Source: Rhabditoides inermis (lineage: Eukaryota > Nematoda > Chromadorea > Rhabditida > Rhabditidae). Taken from it: a stretch of 64,000 nt of DNA. Every line of letters starts with the position of its first letter. The stretch's first letter is position 1. The notes under the pieces were generated by a model. It had not been told where the DNA came from. It saw only the letters and a list, made by a program, of their open reading frames with translations, and ran no database searches. Below, piece after piece: positions 37,728 through 50,200 of the stretch. The position numbers were made by a program, and so were the translations under genes. The DNA is taken from contig CAWZYM010000401.1 of NCBI GenBank assembly GCA_963966185.1, positions 434,001 to 498,000 on the forward strand. The letters run 5' to 3'.

Positions 37728-38082
37728 TTCGATCGAGAGGGCTATTTCAAACCCACACCTGGGATGCCATGACGTCACGCAGAGTCACTGGAGTCAACCG
37801 AAGATCGGCTGGGGTTGGGGTAAGATGTCGGAAAACACGGGGAATGATCGGGAAATGTATGCGAGACAAAAAATACTCAAGCGATCTCGAATAACACGAC
37901 AATAATAAATGTGATCAGCTAAACACGTATTGTGATCAGCTAAACACGTTCAGAGATTGACTTATTGTCTTATTGACTATGCTGTACGAAGCTAGCAGAA
38001 GAGAAGAGTATACTGATATCATTCGAGGAGATATCAGATATTCAGAGCTATGCAATGCAATACGCGCGAATCATCATAGCAG

Positions 38083-38123
<41 letters not shown>

Positions 38124-38972
38124 ATTGAGATATTCCGAAGCACACGTTGATATTATTCCACCGTAGTGTTGAGACATTTCAAACATTACATAAAATGAAA
38201 AGAACAACAACACAAATTGCAGGTCATTCTAAAACGGAAATGAAACCTCCATAATGCATAACCTATATAGAAAGTTTTATTCGAGACTGCGGGAACAAAA
38301 ACTAGAGGTAAAAGAGCAAATAGAGGAAAAAAAACACACCGTCATCGTAGATTCGCGCTGGTTTTCTAGAACCATAACATCTACTCTACTGCAGTTACAC
38401 AGGCATTTCATGTTTAAAGGGTTCTTGGGTGTAATAATCATAAATTGAATGGTAATTTATGAATATGGAGAAAAAAAACTTGTGGTGTAGTAATCTTTGT
38501 AATTTTAATTCCTAATTGAACCTTATGTCTCTCCTTTATAAAAACAAAAATACGGACCTTTGGCTGGAAGGTGTTTGAGTGGAAGTGCGCCTGGTGGGAG
38601 GGGCTGGCGGAGCGCGCGCGGCCATTGCCACAGCCCTCCAGAGAATCCGACCAGGACACGTTCTTGCTGCAAACGACCCTTGTTGAGGTTTACTCATTGC
38701 TCCCTCTCTATGACAGCAAGATTTGGAAAAGAGAGAGAGAGAGAGATAGGGTTCACGTGTTTGCACGCACAAGGAGTGACTCAGTCAGGAACTAGACACC
38801 CCCACATGGCTGATCAAACACACTCACCGCCGCAGTGAGTTGCCGTCAAAGTTCTGGCTGTTGCTGCGGCCGCGCGGCGCCGGCGGCGCGTCAAAGTTGT
38901 TGCTGCAACGGCGATCAATGCTTGCCCGTGTTTGGGTACGCATCATTCACAACATTTTGATGTGCAAAATAT

Positions 38973-39007
<35 letters not shown>

Positions 39008-40389
39008 TACCTGTAGGACCTCTGCCTACCCTGTCCACCAGTAACAGTGCGTGTCACGTTGCCGTACTGAGGAGTCGAGTTCTGTGAATAAAGAAAGAAA
39101 AATCATAAATGTCACACCAATCACATCACATAACAACAAAAACCATCGCACACTACTAGTATTGCTTTGCATCAACGACATTCAAATCTTATCATCAGAT
39201 CATCACTCACCCCAGCGACGCTTTCATACTGCGGCGCATCGGACGACTTGACGCTGCCGTAGCCGCTGCTGAAGGTGCGGTCAGTCTCTTCGAAATCAAT
39301 TCCGAAGTGTTTCGAAGGGATAGCAAGGCATTCCGAAGTGTTTGGGGGTATTCGGGAGTATTCCGAAGGCAATTGGGGAGTGTTCTGAGGACGATTCGTA
39401 ACGCAACTCGGGAGTGTTTCAAAGGCATTCGGGAGTGTTTTGAAGAGACTGACCGCAACTTGAACGACGTTACGTCACAATTAAAATCCACGTGAGCTGC
39501 TGCATCGCCTTGGCTCGTCGCGCATGAGGCATGATCATTTTATTCGATCCGAGACCGTAAATCGCAGACTCTGACTCTGACACACCCCACCTGTAGTCAT
39601 TGGAGTGGTTATCGTATCCTCGGGGAGACGACTGCGCGGATGACAGAGAGTTTACGCCAATCTCGCGGTACACGGGAGTCGCGGTGCGCTCCATCTTCTA
39701 TATTTGAAAGATTTGCCATGCTCTCTTCTTCCCAATCAATCACTCTTTCCTCTCTATGTGTGTGCGTCGAGTGACGCTATGCGCAGAATTCCGGAACTCA
39801 CCCCTCCGGGAAAGCACTTGTCGAGCGTCTGATATCCAACATCGCTGCCCGAGCTGCCGCCCAGCCTCTTGCTCAGCTGCGAATACTGCGACGCCGACTT
39901 GGGCGCCGGCAGGATCGGCTCTGAACGTGACGTCATGTGTTCAGTGACGTCATGTTTTCGGTTTCACACCTGGCACCTCGCGGTCCTTGAACGACAGGAG
40001 ATGGTTGTGGTTGTCGATGTATCTGCAAATCACCACCTTTCGGCCCCCCGCATGCACTCTCTTCCTCTTCTTTTTTCCCACGCATTCGAAATCGCAAAAG
40101 TAAGACACTAACGATCACGGTGTAACGCCAACGCACACTTTGCCAAAACGTTGTTTTTGTGGTTTGATCTTATGTAATTTCTTGCGGTTGGTAGAACAAC
40201 AATGGGATACTGTAACAATGAAGTCTACCGTACCTCTGAAGCTCGTGGTTCTGGTGGGTGCTGAGCTCGTGACGGTTCAATAAGTCCACCCCATTCACCG
40301 CCACCTTATCCTGCAAGTGACGTCATCTTTGTCAAGTACTACAAACTAAGTAGAAGGTAAACTAAACTCACATTGAGCGGGCCGGGCAT
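33017..40389 (-). CDS. Large Ser/Gly/Tyr-rich, probably disordered protein of unknown function, about 660 aa, at least 24 exons
   Basis: Exons in order (approximate): 40389-40372, 40310-40234, 40022-39970, 39920-39802, 39697-39591, 39268-39211, 39081-39011, 38902-38828, 38666-38558, 37051-36964, 36443-36388, 36142-36055, 35704-35595, 35415-35297, 35124-35014, 34945-34880, 34798-34760, 34555-34475, 34349-34220, 33998-33879, 33694-33597, 33312-33258, 33203-33102, 33055-33017. It starts MPGPLN then VNGVDLLNRHELSTHQNHEL. The middle is low-complexity (SGYGSVKSSDAPQYESV, GNGRDSRASAISPLGGEPY) with short Tyr-Gly/Ser motifs. Conserved-looking blocks are VDLTPKVTITELQHVERG, PNKFVRQLRDENLTETQR and RIEQIRRETSGRVGG. 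No signal peptide or transmembrane segment. The architecture suggests a cytoskeletal or junctional scaffold (inference). The join 36964/36443 is out of phase, so a small exon is probably missing there. Confidence 0.7.
33999..34205. repeat. Long compound (GA)n microsatellite in an intron
   Basis: Nearly continuous GAGAGA from 34001 to 34205 with AGACAGACAG interruptions. On the coding (minus) strand it is a CT tract directly before the 3' splice site of the next exon. Confidence 0.9.
35806..35968 (+). repeat. Dispersed ~165-bp repeat, copy 4, intron of the minus-strand gene
   Basis: Runs from TGCGCCAGAGCGATAG to GCGAGCATTGAACTATAC. It is antisense to its host gene, unlike the three other copies. 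Confidence 0.8.
39275..39459. repeat. MITE, family GCGGTCAGTCTCTTC (copy 5, intact termini)
   Basis: The left end GTGCGGTCAGTCTCTTCGAA and right end TTGAAGAGACTGACCGCAAC are reverse complements over at least 15 bases. Internal ~20-bp GGAGTGTTTCGAAGG units. The left end is 6 bases from the 3' splice site of the exon at 39268-39211. Confidence 0.85.
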
Positions 40390-40412
40390 GATGGGTGAAT
40401 GGCAGGGTGGGT

Positions 40413-40470
<58 letters not shown>

Positions 40471-41027
40471 ACAGGGCAGAGAAGAGACGAGAGAGTGGGA
40501 TGTAGGGAGAGGGGCAGAGAGGGACGAGGCAGGGTATGCTGGATGCATGAGCGGGTGAGAGGAGGGCGAGAGAGTGGGCAGATTCGAGAGACACAAACAA
40601 CAGCTGATATTGTAAAGCCATGCAAACCCTCCTCATGCTTTTTCGTTGTTGTCCGCCGCTCTTTCTCTCTTTATCTACAACATGAAATGCTATATCCCCC
40701 CACCTTCTCCTCGCAAAAATGTCAATATTTATCGGGAAAAAACTCATGCGAAACGTTCACGCAAACAAAATTAAAATTCTATAATGACGAGTACATACAA
40801 GTGAATCGATAAAGGCATATAAAACGTGTGGAGGGAAAAACTGAGAATGATGGTGAGATAAAAGCTTTGAAAATCATCATATTCACAGGATTCAAAGGTG
40901 ACTATCGAGTGATAAGCACAGCTGAACTGCGGCCGGCTGTCGATAATTAGAATAGATACATATGTTACCATACAGTACACTAGATGGCTATACAGTATGT
41001 TCGATACGGTAAAGAGTACTAGAGTGT
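40390..41027. other. Interval between two minus-strand genes
   Basis: Holds a (GA)n tract at 40418-40461 followed by a G run. I see no exon; it should contain the promoter of the gene to its left. Confidence 0.4.
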
Positions 41028-41168
41028 CTATGCCCTGGGTTGGACATCTTCAATCTGTTCCTTTTGAAACTCGGGGGTTTCATCCAATTCGCTGCGGAAA
41101 AGACCGGCACAAAACGATGTCACAGCGTCTGAAAGGAGGGAATACTCACTATATGCATGAATAGAGAA

Positions 41169-41218
<50 letters not shown>

Positions 41219-44200
41219 CGAGAGAGAGATAGAGAGAGAGAGAAAGAGAAAAAGAAAGAGAGAGAATAGAGACACACCGTCAGCAATGCGGAGACACGTG
41301 AACTGCTTCTCCCTGGCGTAGAACACGTAGTACATGAGCCAGAAAAAGACGCACAAAAGGAGCGAGCCTAAACAGACAGTTGACACACACACCAAACATC
41401 ATTTAAAATACATTTGTAAACAAGTAAACAAACCAACAAGACAACACAAACAAACACGCAGAAAAGCAAATAAATAAAGTAACTGCTACTGTACATTTGC
41501 AAATAAGTAAACAAGTAAACAAACCGATAGTGGCAAGAGTGTCCTCGACGACGGGTACAGCGACGAGCACCGCACAGAGAGCGAGCACGGCGACAGACAG
41601 GGAGAGGGGGAACTTGATGGCGTTGGCAGCGACCGGAATGGAACGCCACTTGATCAGCACCAGGGCAGCCACCGCTCCCGCCATCTACAACGAGGTGTTG
41701 TTATAGTCACAGTCCGACCATCTCTATCTTTCTCTCTTTGCTTTTACGTGCACAGTCAACAATTCAACACAACAAACATTGTGACAAACATGGAAATGGA
41801 GAACGGAAGATATTGGGGATTCAGACGGACAGCCTGACGCGTACCTGTAGAATGAAGGTGACGGCGTTGAAGTTTAGTAGCTGGTCGACGTCAAAGTAGT
41901 GCGAGACCAGCACGGAGAGGATCGCCTGAAAGGTTTCGATTCACTCGGATTTGTATAGTGAGCTCCGCGATTTGATAGTCTCTTTCCGTACTCGAGCTAC
42001 TCGAAACATTTCGGCATTGGTTGCGAAGAGACTGGACAGGTGAACGTAGTAGGAGGTGCCTCTTCGAAAACATATCGAAGTGATCCGTAAATCAAAAGCA
42101 TATATAAAACAGGTTTAAAGATATTGACAAAGATTTGAAAGAAAACTGACATGGATGGTGAGGGCGACCCGGGGCGATGCGCACGACTTGGCGACGAGGG
42201 CGCAGCACGAGGGCAGCATGCCGCGTCGAGAGCCAGCCAGCATGAACCTGAAACAACAGTATACAACACTACTCATTAGATCCCTCTTCGGACTATGACA
42301 AGATCACTAGAGAGCGGAAACGGCACGCCGACTTTCGATAAAAAGCGCGCCGAATTTAGGCTACACATAGTTCAAGCGCAAGAAAGATTATCTTTTAAAA
42401 GGACTTCCGTAAGAGAAGAGTTCGTGTTACCCAACGTAATGCAACAAAAGCTCATGCATTTAACAATCGAAATAGTACACCTGCTCTTTCTGCAATAAAA
42501 ACTAATGCGAGCAAATGTTGTACGTCGGCGAATTGATTTCGGTTATCTTGTTGAACTATTGGAGCAGATTTGTGTACTAAATTGCATGAGCTTTTCCTTG
42601 TCTGCTGGGGGCAGCCGGTTCTCGCAATAGTCTCTCGCTTTTTTTTCGAGTGAACCCACCGACTCCACTGGAACAGGTCGCTGTTGAGGGATCCGCACAT
42701 GAGGAGGGCGACAATCGTCGGCATCGCCGCTGAGACAGAGGCGGGCAGTGTGCGCGACACAAACGACTGCAAGCACAAAGATTGAGTTGAACAAGTATAG
42801 CATTTCGACTTGGAAACGAACACTCATTGTTTGGATAACTGATCACCATCACTCAATCAAAGTGACCATTACTAATATCGTGGATCGTGGTTTAAAAAAA
42901 GAAATGGTACCGTGGCGACGGTGCTGGTGGCGAGTACGTCGGCGGGTGTGAAGACGACAAAGTAGGCAAAGTTGCCGAGGAGGTGGATGGCGGTGGCCAG
43001 CGCCACGCCGCCCATCACCGCACGCGGCAGGATCCTGAGAGGGACTCTCTCTCTCTCTCTGTCTCTCTCTCTCTTTCCCCTCCTTCCACCCACTTCTTGT
43101 CCTCGATCTGGATCTCCTCCGTGCCGTAGTTGAGCATGTCATATCCGCCCAGCGCCCATTGCGCCGCGTACAAGGCGAGTGCAAACTGACCTAAAATCAT
43201 TATATATATATATATATATCACACTGTCTCTGTAAGAATCGGACGAGGTGGTTACTAGGAGCTATGTCAGCGCACATTGGGGTTATCGATGGTTCTCTAC
43301 AAGATGCAAACACTCGTTTTTGTCAAATATGCAAATTTGGCTTATTAAGGGACCACTACCTCAAATCGGTCAGTTTTTGTCAAAACACTTCAAATCAGGA
43401 CTCGTTCGATTTCTTATCCGATATTAAAACCTTTTTCATATACTAAACTTTTCGAATAAATCTGATTTAAAAAAGTTATGACCAAAAAAATGAAAAATTT
43501 GCATATTTTCAATTTTTATGAGTATGTTCCGGTCCGAAAAAAAACAAAAATGAATTACACCATTAGAAAGAGCGTTTTATGTTTAGTTTGCATGATTTTT
43601 AACACAGAAATCGATTGTACCGTCTTTCGCCATCCAGACGATTGAAAGTGGTCCAGGCAGCAGAAATGGGGCTGTGTGAACGTTTTCATGTTATATCAAT
43701 CCGAAAAAACAAAAACTAAATACACCATCAGAATCTACGTGTTTTGTTTCGTAAATGAGCACGTTTTCACGAAAATCGATTGCACCGTCTTTCACAATCC
43801 GGACAGTTGAAAGTTGTCAAAAAGAATTGATTACCGTCGTTAATAAGTTACAGTTGATTTCATTTCTCAAGAAAACACGAAAATCTACGCGTTGTGTATG
43901 AAGGAAAAAAATGCGTGTATTCTGATACTACAATCTGTTCTAGTTAATTCAGATTGATAGAACAGGTAAACTGAACAGAACTGTGTGCATTGTTTACAGA
44001 TCATTTTCAACTGTCCGGATTGTGAAAGACGGTGCAATCGATTTTCGTGAAAACGTGCTCATTTACGAAACAAAACACGTAGATTCTGATGGTGTATTTA
44101 GTTTTTGTTTTTTCGGATTGATATAACATGAAAACGTTCACACAGCCCCATTTCTGCTGTCTGGACCATTTTCAATCGTCTAGATGGCGAAAGACGGTAC

Positions 44201-47200
44201 AATCGATTTTTGTGTTAAAAATCATGCAAACTAAACATGAAACGCTCTTTCTAATGGCGTAATTCATTTTTGTTTTTTCGGACCGGAACATACTCATAAA
44301 AATTGAAAATATGCAAATTTTTCATTTTTTTGGTCACAACTTTTTTAAATCAGATTTTTTCGAAAAGTTCAGTATATGAAAAAGGTTTTAATATCGGATA
44401 AGGAATCGAACGAGTCCTGATTTGAAGTGTTTTGACAAAAACTGACCGATTTGGGGTAGTGGTCCCTTAATGGGCCAAATTTGCATATTTGACAAAAACG
44501 ACTATTTGTATCTTGTAGAGGACCTTCGATAACCCTAATATGCGCTAACATAGCTCTTAGTAACCACACGCCCGAAAAGTGTTCGATTCTTACAGAGACA
44601 GTGTGATATATATATATATATATATCCACAACAACACCAACAACAATTTTTCCATTCCATTTCTTTTCGCCACGGCGGCCGGTCGGGCATTTCTCGCTCC
44701 GCCGGCCGTCGCCGCCGCTAGTTCAGGAATCCTCCGTGAGAGACGCTGGGCTCGCGTGGAATAACCCAAATAAATATCAGCAACGCTAGTTAGAGGATTG
44801 AATCACAATTGGCATTATGTGGAGTGGATAACGTTCTTTGCGGTTGCATCCCGCATTTCTGAACAGAGGATACTGGAGTTGCTGCGCATTTGGATTATCG
44901 ATGAATATCGATCGATTGTCAACATCTACGTCAATATTGGTTCAATGTTATGGTCCACAAGACGAATGCCCCTAATGGACACTCCCTTTAATATATTTTG
45001 ATATAACTTGATTTGAAAATAATTTGATCTTCGTGCAAAAATATGTGTCACGGTAGAAAAATAATTTGATCTTCTTACGAAAATATGTGTTACGGTAGAA
45101 GAATAATTTGATTTTCTTACGAAAATATGTGTTACGGTAGGAAAATAATTTGATCTTCTTGCAAAACTAAGTGATACGGTGGGATAAAAATTTGATCTTC
45201 TTGCAAAAATAAGTGTTACGGTAGGAGAATAATTTGATTTTCTTAGGAAAATATGTGTTACGGTAGGAAAATAATTTGATCTTCTTGCAAAAATATGTGT
45301 TACGGTAGAAGAATAATTTGATCTTCTTGCAAAACTAAGTGTTACGGTAGGAAAATGAGTCGATCTTCTTGCAAAACTAAGTGTTACGGTAGAAGAATAA
45401 TTTGATTTTCTTACGAAAATCTGTGTTACGGTAGGAAAATAATTTGATCTTCTTGCAAAACTAAGTGTTACGGTAGAAGAATATCTTGATTTTCTTAGGA
45501 AAATATGTGTTACGGTAGAAAAATAATTTGATCTTCTTACGAAAATATGTGTTACGGTAGAAGAATAATTTGATTTTCTTACGAAAATATGTGTTACGGT
45601 AGGAAAATAATTTGATCTTCTTGCAAAACTAAGTGATACGGTGGGATAAAAATTTGATCTTCTTGCAAAAATAAGTGTTACGGTAGGAGAATAATTTGAT
45701 TTTCTTAGGAAAATATGTGTTACGGTAGGAAAATAATTTGATCTTCTTGCAAAAATATGTGTTACGGTAGAAGAATAATTTGATCTTCTTGCAAAACTAA
45801 GTGTTACGGTAGGAAAATGAGTCGATCTTCTTGCAAAACTAAGTGTTACGGTAGAAGAATAATTTGATTTTCTTACGAAAATCTGTGTTACGGTAGGAAA
45901 ATAATTTGATCTTCTTGCAAAACTAAGTGTTACGGTAGAAGAATATCTTGATTTTCTTAGGAAAATATGTGTTACGGTAGGAAAATAATTTGATCTTCTT
46001 GCAAAAATATGTGTTACGGTAGAAGTATAATTTGATTTTCTTACGAAAATATGTGTTACGGTAGGAAAATATTTTGATTTTCTTGCAAAACTAAGTGTTA
46101 CAGTAGGACAAAAATTTAATCTTGTTGCAAAAACAAGAGTCATGATTACGATCCTAATATATACAAAACGCAATGTCCGTTCGTCTGTAATTGACGCTGA
46201 TGCAGCGTTCTCTAAATACCCCAGACCCCAGACCGAAGCTAGCCCACTGTAACCAAGAGGAGGAGCAACTCCGACTGGAAGAGAGTAAGTGTAAGAATTT
46301 ATGTACATAATTGACCTAATATGTTTTCCTCGCCAGTAGTACTTCACAGTGAAAATATGTTTAATCAAGCATGTAAGTATATCAGTGATTGTGGGTATCG
46401 CATGGGAGTAGAGTGTGAAATCAATAGGATAGTGTGGCAGTGGCATTTACGCCTTGCAATCCGCAAAACAATCCAAGAACTTATATTATACACCGTATTA
46501 TTTATAAAAACTTGATAACAAACATGTTCTCTCGAAACATGTCAGCAACACGAACATTTAAATATGATATTTGAACGCATACGCATCTTAATACTAATTT
46601 TCGTGAAACTTATCGAATAGTCGGGAAGTTCACACACAAACTTCACATAAACAAACAATGAGAACAAATGAACTTTACTTAAACCAACCGGCTGTGGGCA
46701 ATTCGAATTCTCCACTCGGTCCGTTGAACAGCTGGTCCGGCTGGAAGTTATCCGTGTAGCCTAAAGAGCGAGCAAGAATTATTCCCCTCTCAACTCTTGA
46801 TCCTTATTGGAACGCAAACAACAACACCCATGTAAATCTCTCACCCATAAATACGAGATAGTAAAATCCAGTGGCAATGATGACAGACAGCGTGAGCACC
46901 TTAAATTCGCATCAATGAGTTATCGCAGAAGAAAAATTCTCGCCTTTGCAATGCACGTGACGATTTGAATGCGAGCCGCGTATTTCTTGAGAGAAAAGAA
47001 ATTGATGAAAGTGAACAGAGCTGAAAAAACAATAATGCGCATTTGACTTGTCGATAACTTTCAACTTTTCAGAGTTTATTCAAACGTCACCTAGAACTCT
47101 ATGTATGACTACGGTACATTATTAGTGTTTGGTGATGATGTTTACAAATTATGTTGATAATGTATAGTTTCCGGACCAATTGTTTCCATGGCAATATGAC

Positions 47201-50200
47201 TCTCGATCACATGAGACTAATCAAACTCATAATTTCAATTATAAAATCAAATATCAACTTAATTTTCGCGTATAAAACTGTCTTTCAATGTACGCAATTG
47301 CTCGTCGCCGTCATTACCACGCCTTTCCTACATTTCACTTTGTTATATATTTCATGTTTTTTTTTTGTTTTGCGTACATTTTTTCTACTTCAATTGTTTT
47401 CTCTCGAGAAGTTGAAAAACTATTTTCAGAACAGAAAGTCATCTTACCATGGATAATTGCGAAAAAGGCCGGCTCTATTCCGAATATATTCCTCTCAACA
47501 TTTTATTATTCCTCCAAACACTTGTTTCTATTGCGGGAATAGTGACGTGCTACATTTTCTTTCGCTGCTACGCCAAAACCATGGTGTTTCACAGCAATTG
47601 CAAAGTGAGCTTTATTTGATGAAGTATTCCGATAACAACTTACAGTTGTTGATATATGGCACGTTCTTTTACTATGCCATAAACTCAGCGGCAATGTGCA
47701 GTGTAACATCACTGCATCTCATTTTGTACTGGACAATGAAGAATAAATGCGATATTATGGTGTCGACACAGTTTTGCCATGTCAGTGAAATTCGAATTTT
47801 TGTTTTCAAACCATTTCCTTCAGTACTTTCGATGTTGGTCCCTTTATGCTCTCATTTCATATACACTCTTACACTGTTGCATGGCTATTGAACGCATAAT
47901 TTCCTCACTTTTCAAAGACAAGTATCAAAACATGGGAAGCTCGTTCGCAAAAATCGCAAACATTGTTGTGGTGAGCTCGCAAGCAAGTACAGAAAAAAAC
48001 GTTCCTTATAGATGTGTATATCAGCAGTCTATACATATTATATATTGTCTGGAGATGATTTTACACGAACATATGCGTATTGTGCAATGGCAAATCCAGT
48101 TGTGGTGCCTAGGGTAACCCAAATGTTCATATGTGAGTATACCCTTATGAAGTCTGCGAATCCGATTCGCACTCGTTTTCAGATCTCGTCACACTAGAAC
48201 TAGCTAGTCTAGTCATTTTCGTGTGGCTATACAAGCTACATAAGAAACGATCCAGGTACGACACGAATATCGTATTTACATCAAAACGCATGTTGAGAGT
48301 TTCGTCGTTTCAACTCGCCACCAACTTTTACAATCGTGAAAACGGGGGAGTGATCAGAACGCTTTCACCGATTATCACATTTAATGGGGTCAGGAACCCA
48401 ATTACATATCAGTGTTCACTGACTCATTTATAGGTGTTCGTTATTCTCTACTCTCTCGTAAATGGCTTCGCGTTGCAAATTGGATATAATTTTTCGGAAG
48501 ATATCGCCTACCAAACATTTCTGTCGTTTACTAATGTGAGAGAGTGGTTTAGAAAAAGACGCTACATTTCCCTATTTCTAGCTGCTGCCACTCTATGTCT
48601 TTGTCGCTCCGCTGATCACTGTACTGATACTCCGGAAAGATAAGTTGAGGCGAGATCAAATGGTGAGTCACGACAGCAAATCAACCCACGCTCTATTCCA
48701 ACCAGGCTAAAAAGACTGTCAACAGTAACCGAACGTTCGAGGATCACTACTCAACGAATTGGTGATGTATAACATATGTTCGCATGTTGTCATATTAATA
48801 AATGTTGAATAAATCACTAACAACAAAGACACTGGTTAACGTTCTGAAACAGCAACAAGGCGAGGCACATAAACTATAGTGGGCTCGCATATGAGTTTCA
48901 CGCTTTTCACGAGAGACATTAGGGTGGTTAGAGAAAGATCTTTCGATGAAATGTTTAAATCGAACATACTTTTTTTCAGAGCGTTACCACTACGCTAGTT
49001 AGGTGTGATGCCAGCTTTGCGAAAAGAAACAATGAACGTGTGATGATATTTTCACTGTCTAAGACTTCAAATATTGTGGAACTATTAATCAACATAATCT
49101 TATGACGAGAAACGTTGAGCTGAATGCAAACGGAATATATAACCCGCACAAAATATGTGCATCTACTGAGCATCTGCTACGGATGCAACTACATCGATAC
49201 AGAATACAGTATACCCTGGTAGACCGCAGTCGTGTGCAAACAGTGTGCGAAAGAGAGAAGAACAACAGACAATCAAACGTGGTGAGCAGCGTACATTGGT
49301 CCACAACCACATCCGTGTCAGGAATCAATGATGTTACTACCTGACATCGATAGTGTATAAATTCACACCCGCTGATTCGAATGATTGTACCGCAGGCACC
49401 CTGTGATACCCCGAAAACCAGAGTCAAATACTTTCTGTGAGTGAGCGTGCAGTGCGTACCTAAGAGTGCGTATCCGCTGTACGCTTTGACGTTCCAGCGA
49501 CACGCGTCGTCCATAACGAAGAACGGCTCAGCCGCCACCACCACGTACTGCCCGAACGTCTGCATGCAGATGCCGCACGCCGCCGACCTGCAAGCATTCA
49601 GATGCTGCTCGTAAGCACCATCTACTACTTGCTGCACGTGTACACGACCGATGAGGATTTTCGGATTGCGAATGCATGTCACACGTCTCTCATCTATTTG
49701 GTTCTGAAGCACGATACCAGTCCAACGTTTGTGTTAACGCATCAGAGCGAGGATGAGTGTCTTCCACACAGTTGTGTGCCAGTCCAAACTCGCCACTCAC
49801 CCTTTGACGACTGTCGAGACCCAGAGGAGGGAGAAGGCGAGCGGCTTCCAGCCCACGTACATGATGTAGCTGAACTCGCTGCCTGACTCGGGAATCGAGG
49901 AGCCCAGCTCGATGTACACCTTGAAGAAATGCAAATTATGCAAGACAGTGCAAAGCAGATTTTTGACATACTTATGGACGGGAAATTGAATTGTTTCGAA
50001 AAGTACAACTCGCTAAAAATTAGTGCCTCATGCTGGAATCGAACCAGCGACCTTCTGTTTACTAGACAGACGCTCTGCCACTGAGCCAATGAGGCGATGC
50101 GAAAGCGATTGATGGAAGGTGTCAAACGGTGGGAGAAGACAAAAGTAGAGCTCATAAAATCACACCTTGACGCTCTCACGAACCGACAAATCGATCGATA

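Noticed and set aside
45005..46140. Regular repeats resembling a CRISPR array
   Set aside because: The 42-bp units are contiguous with no unique spacers and lie in a eukaryotic intron; it is a satellite.
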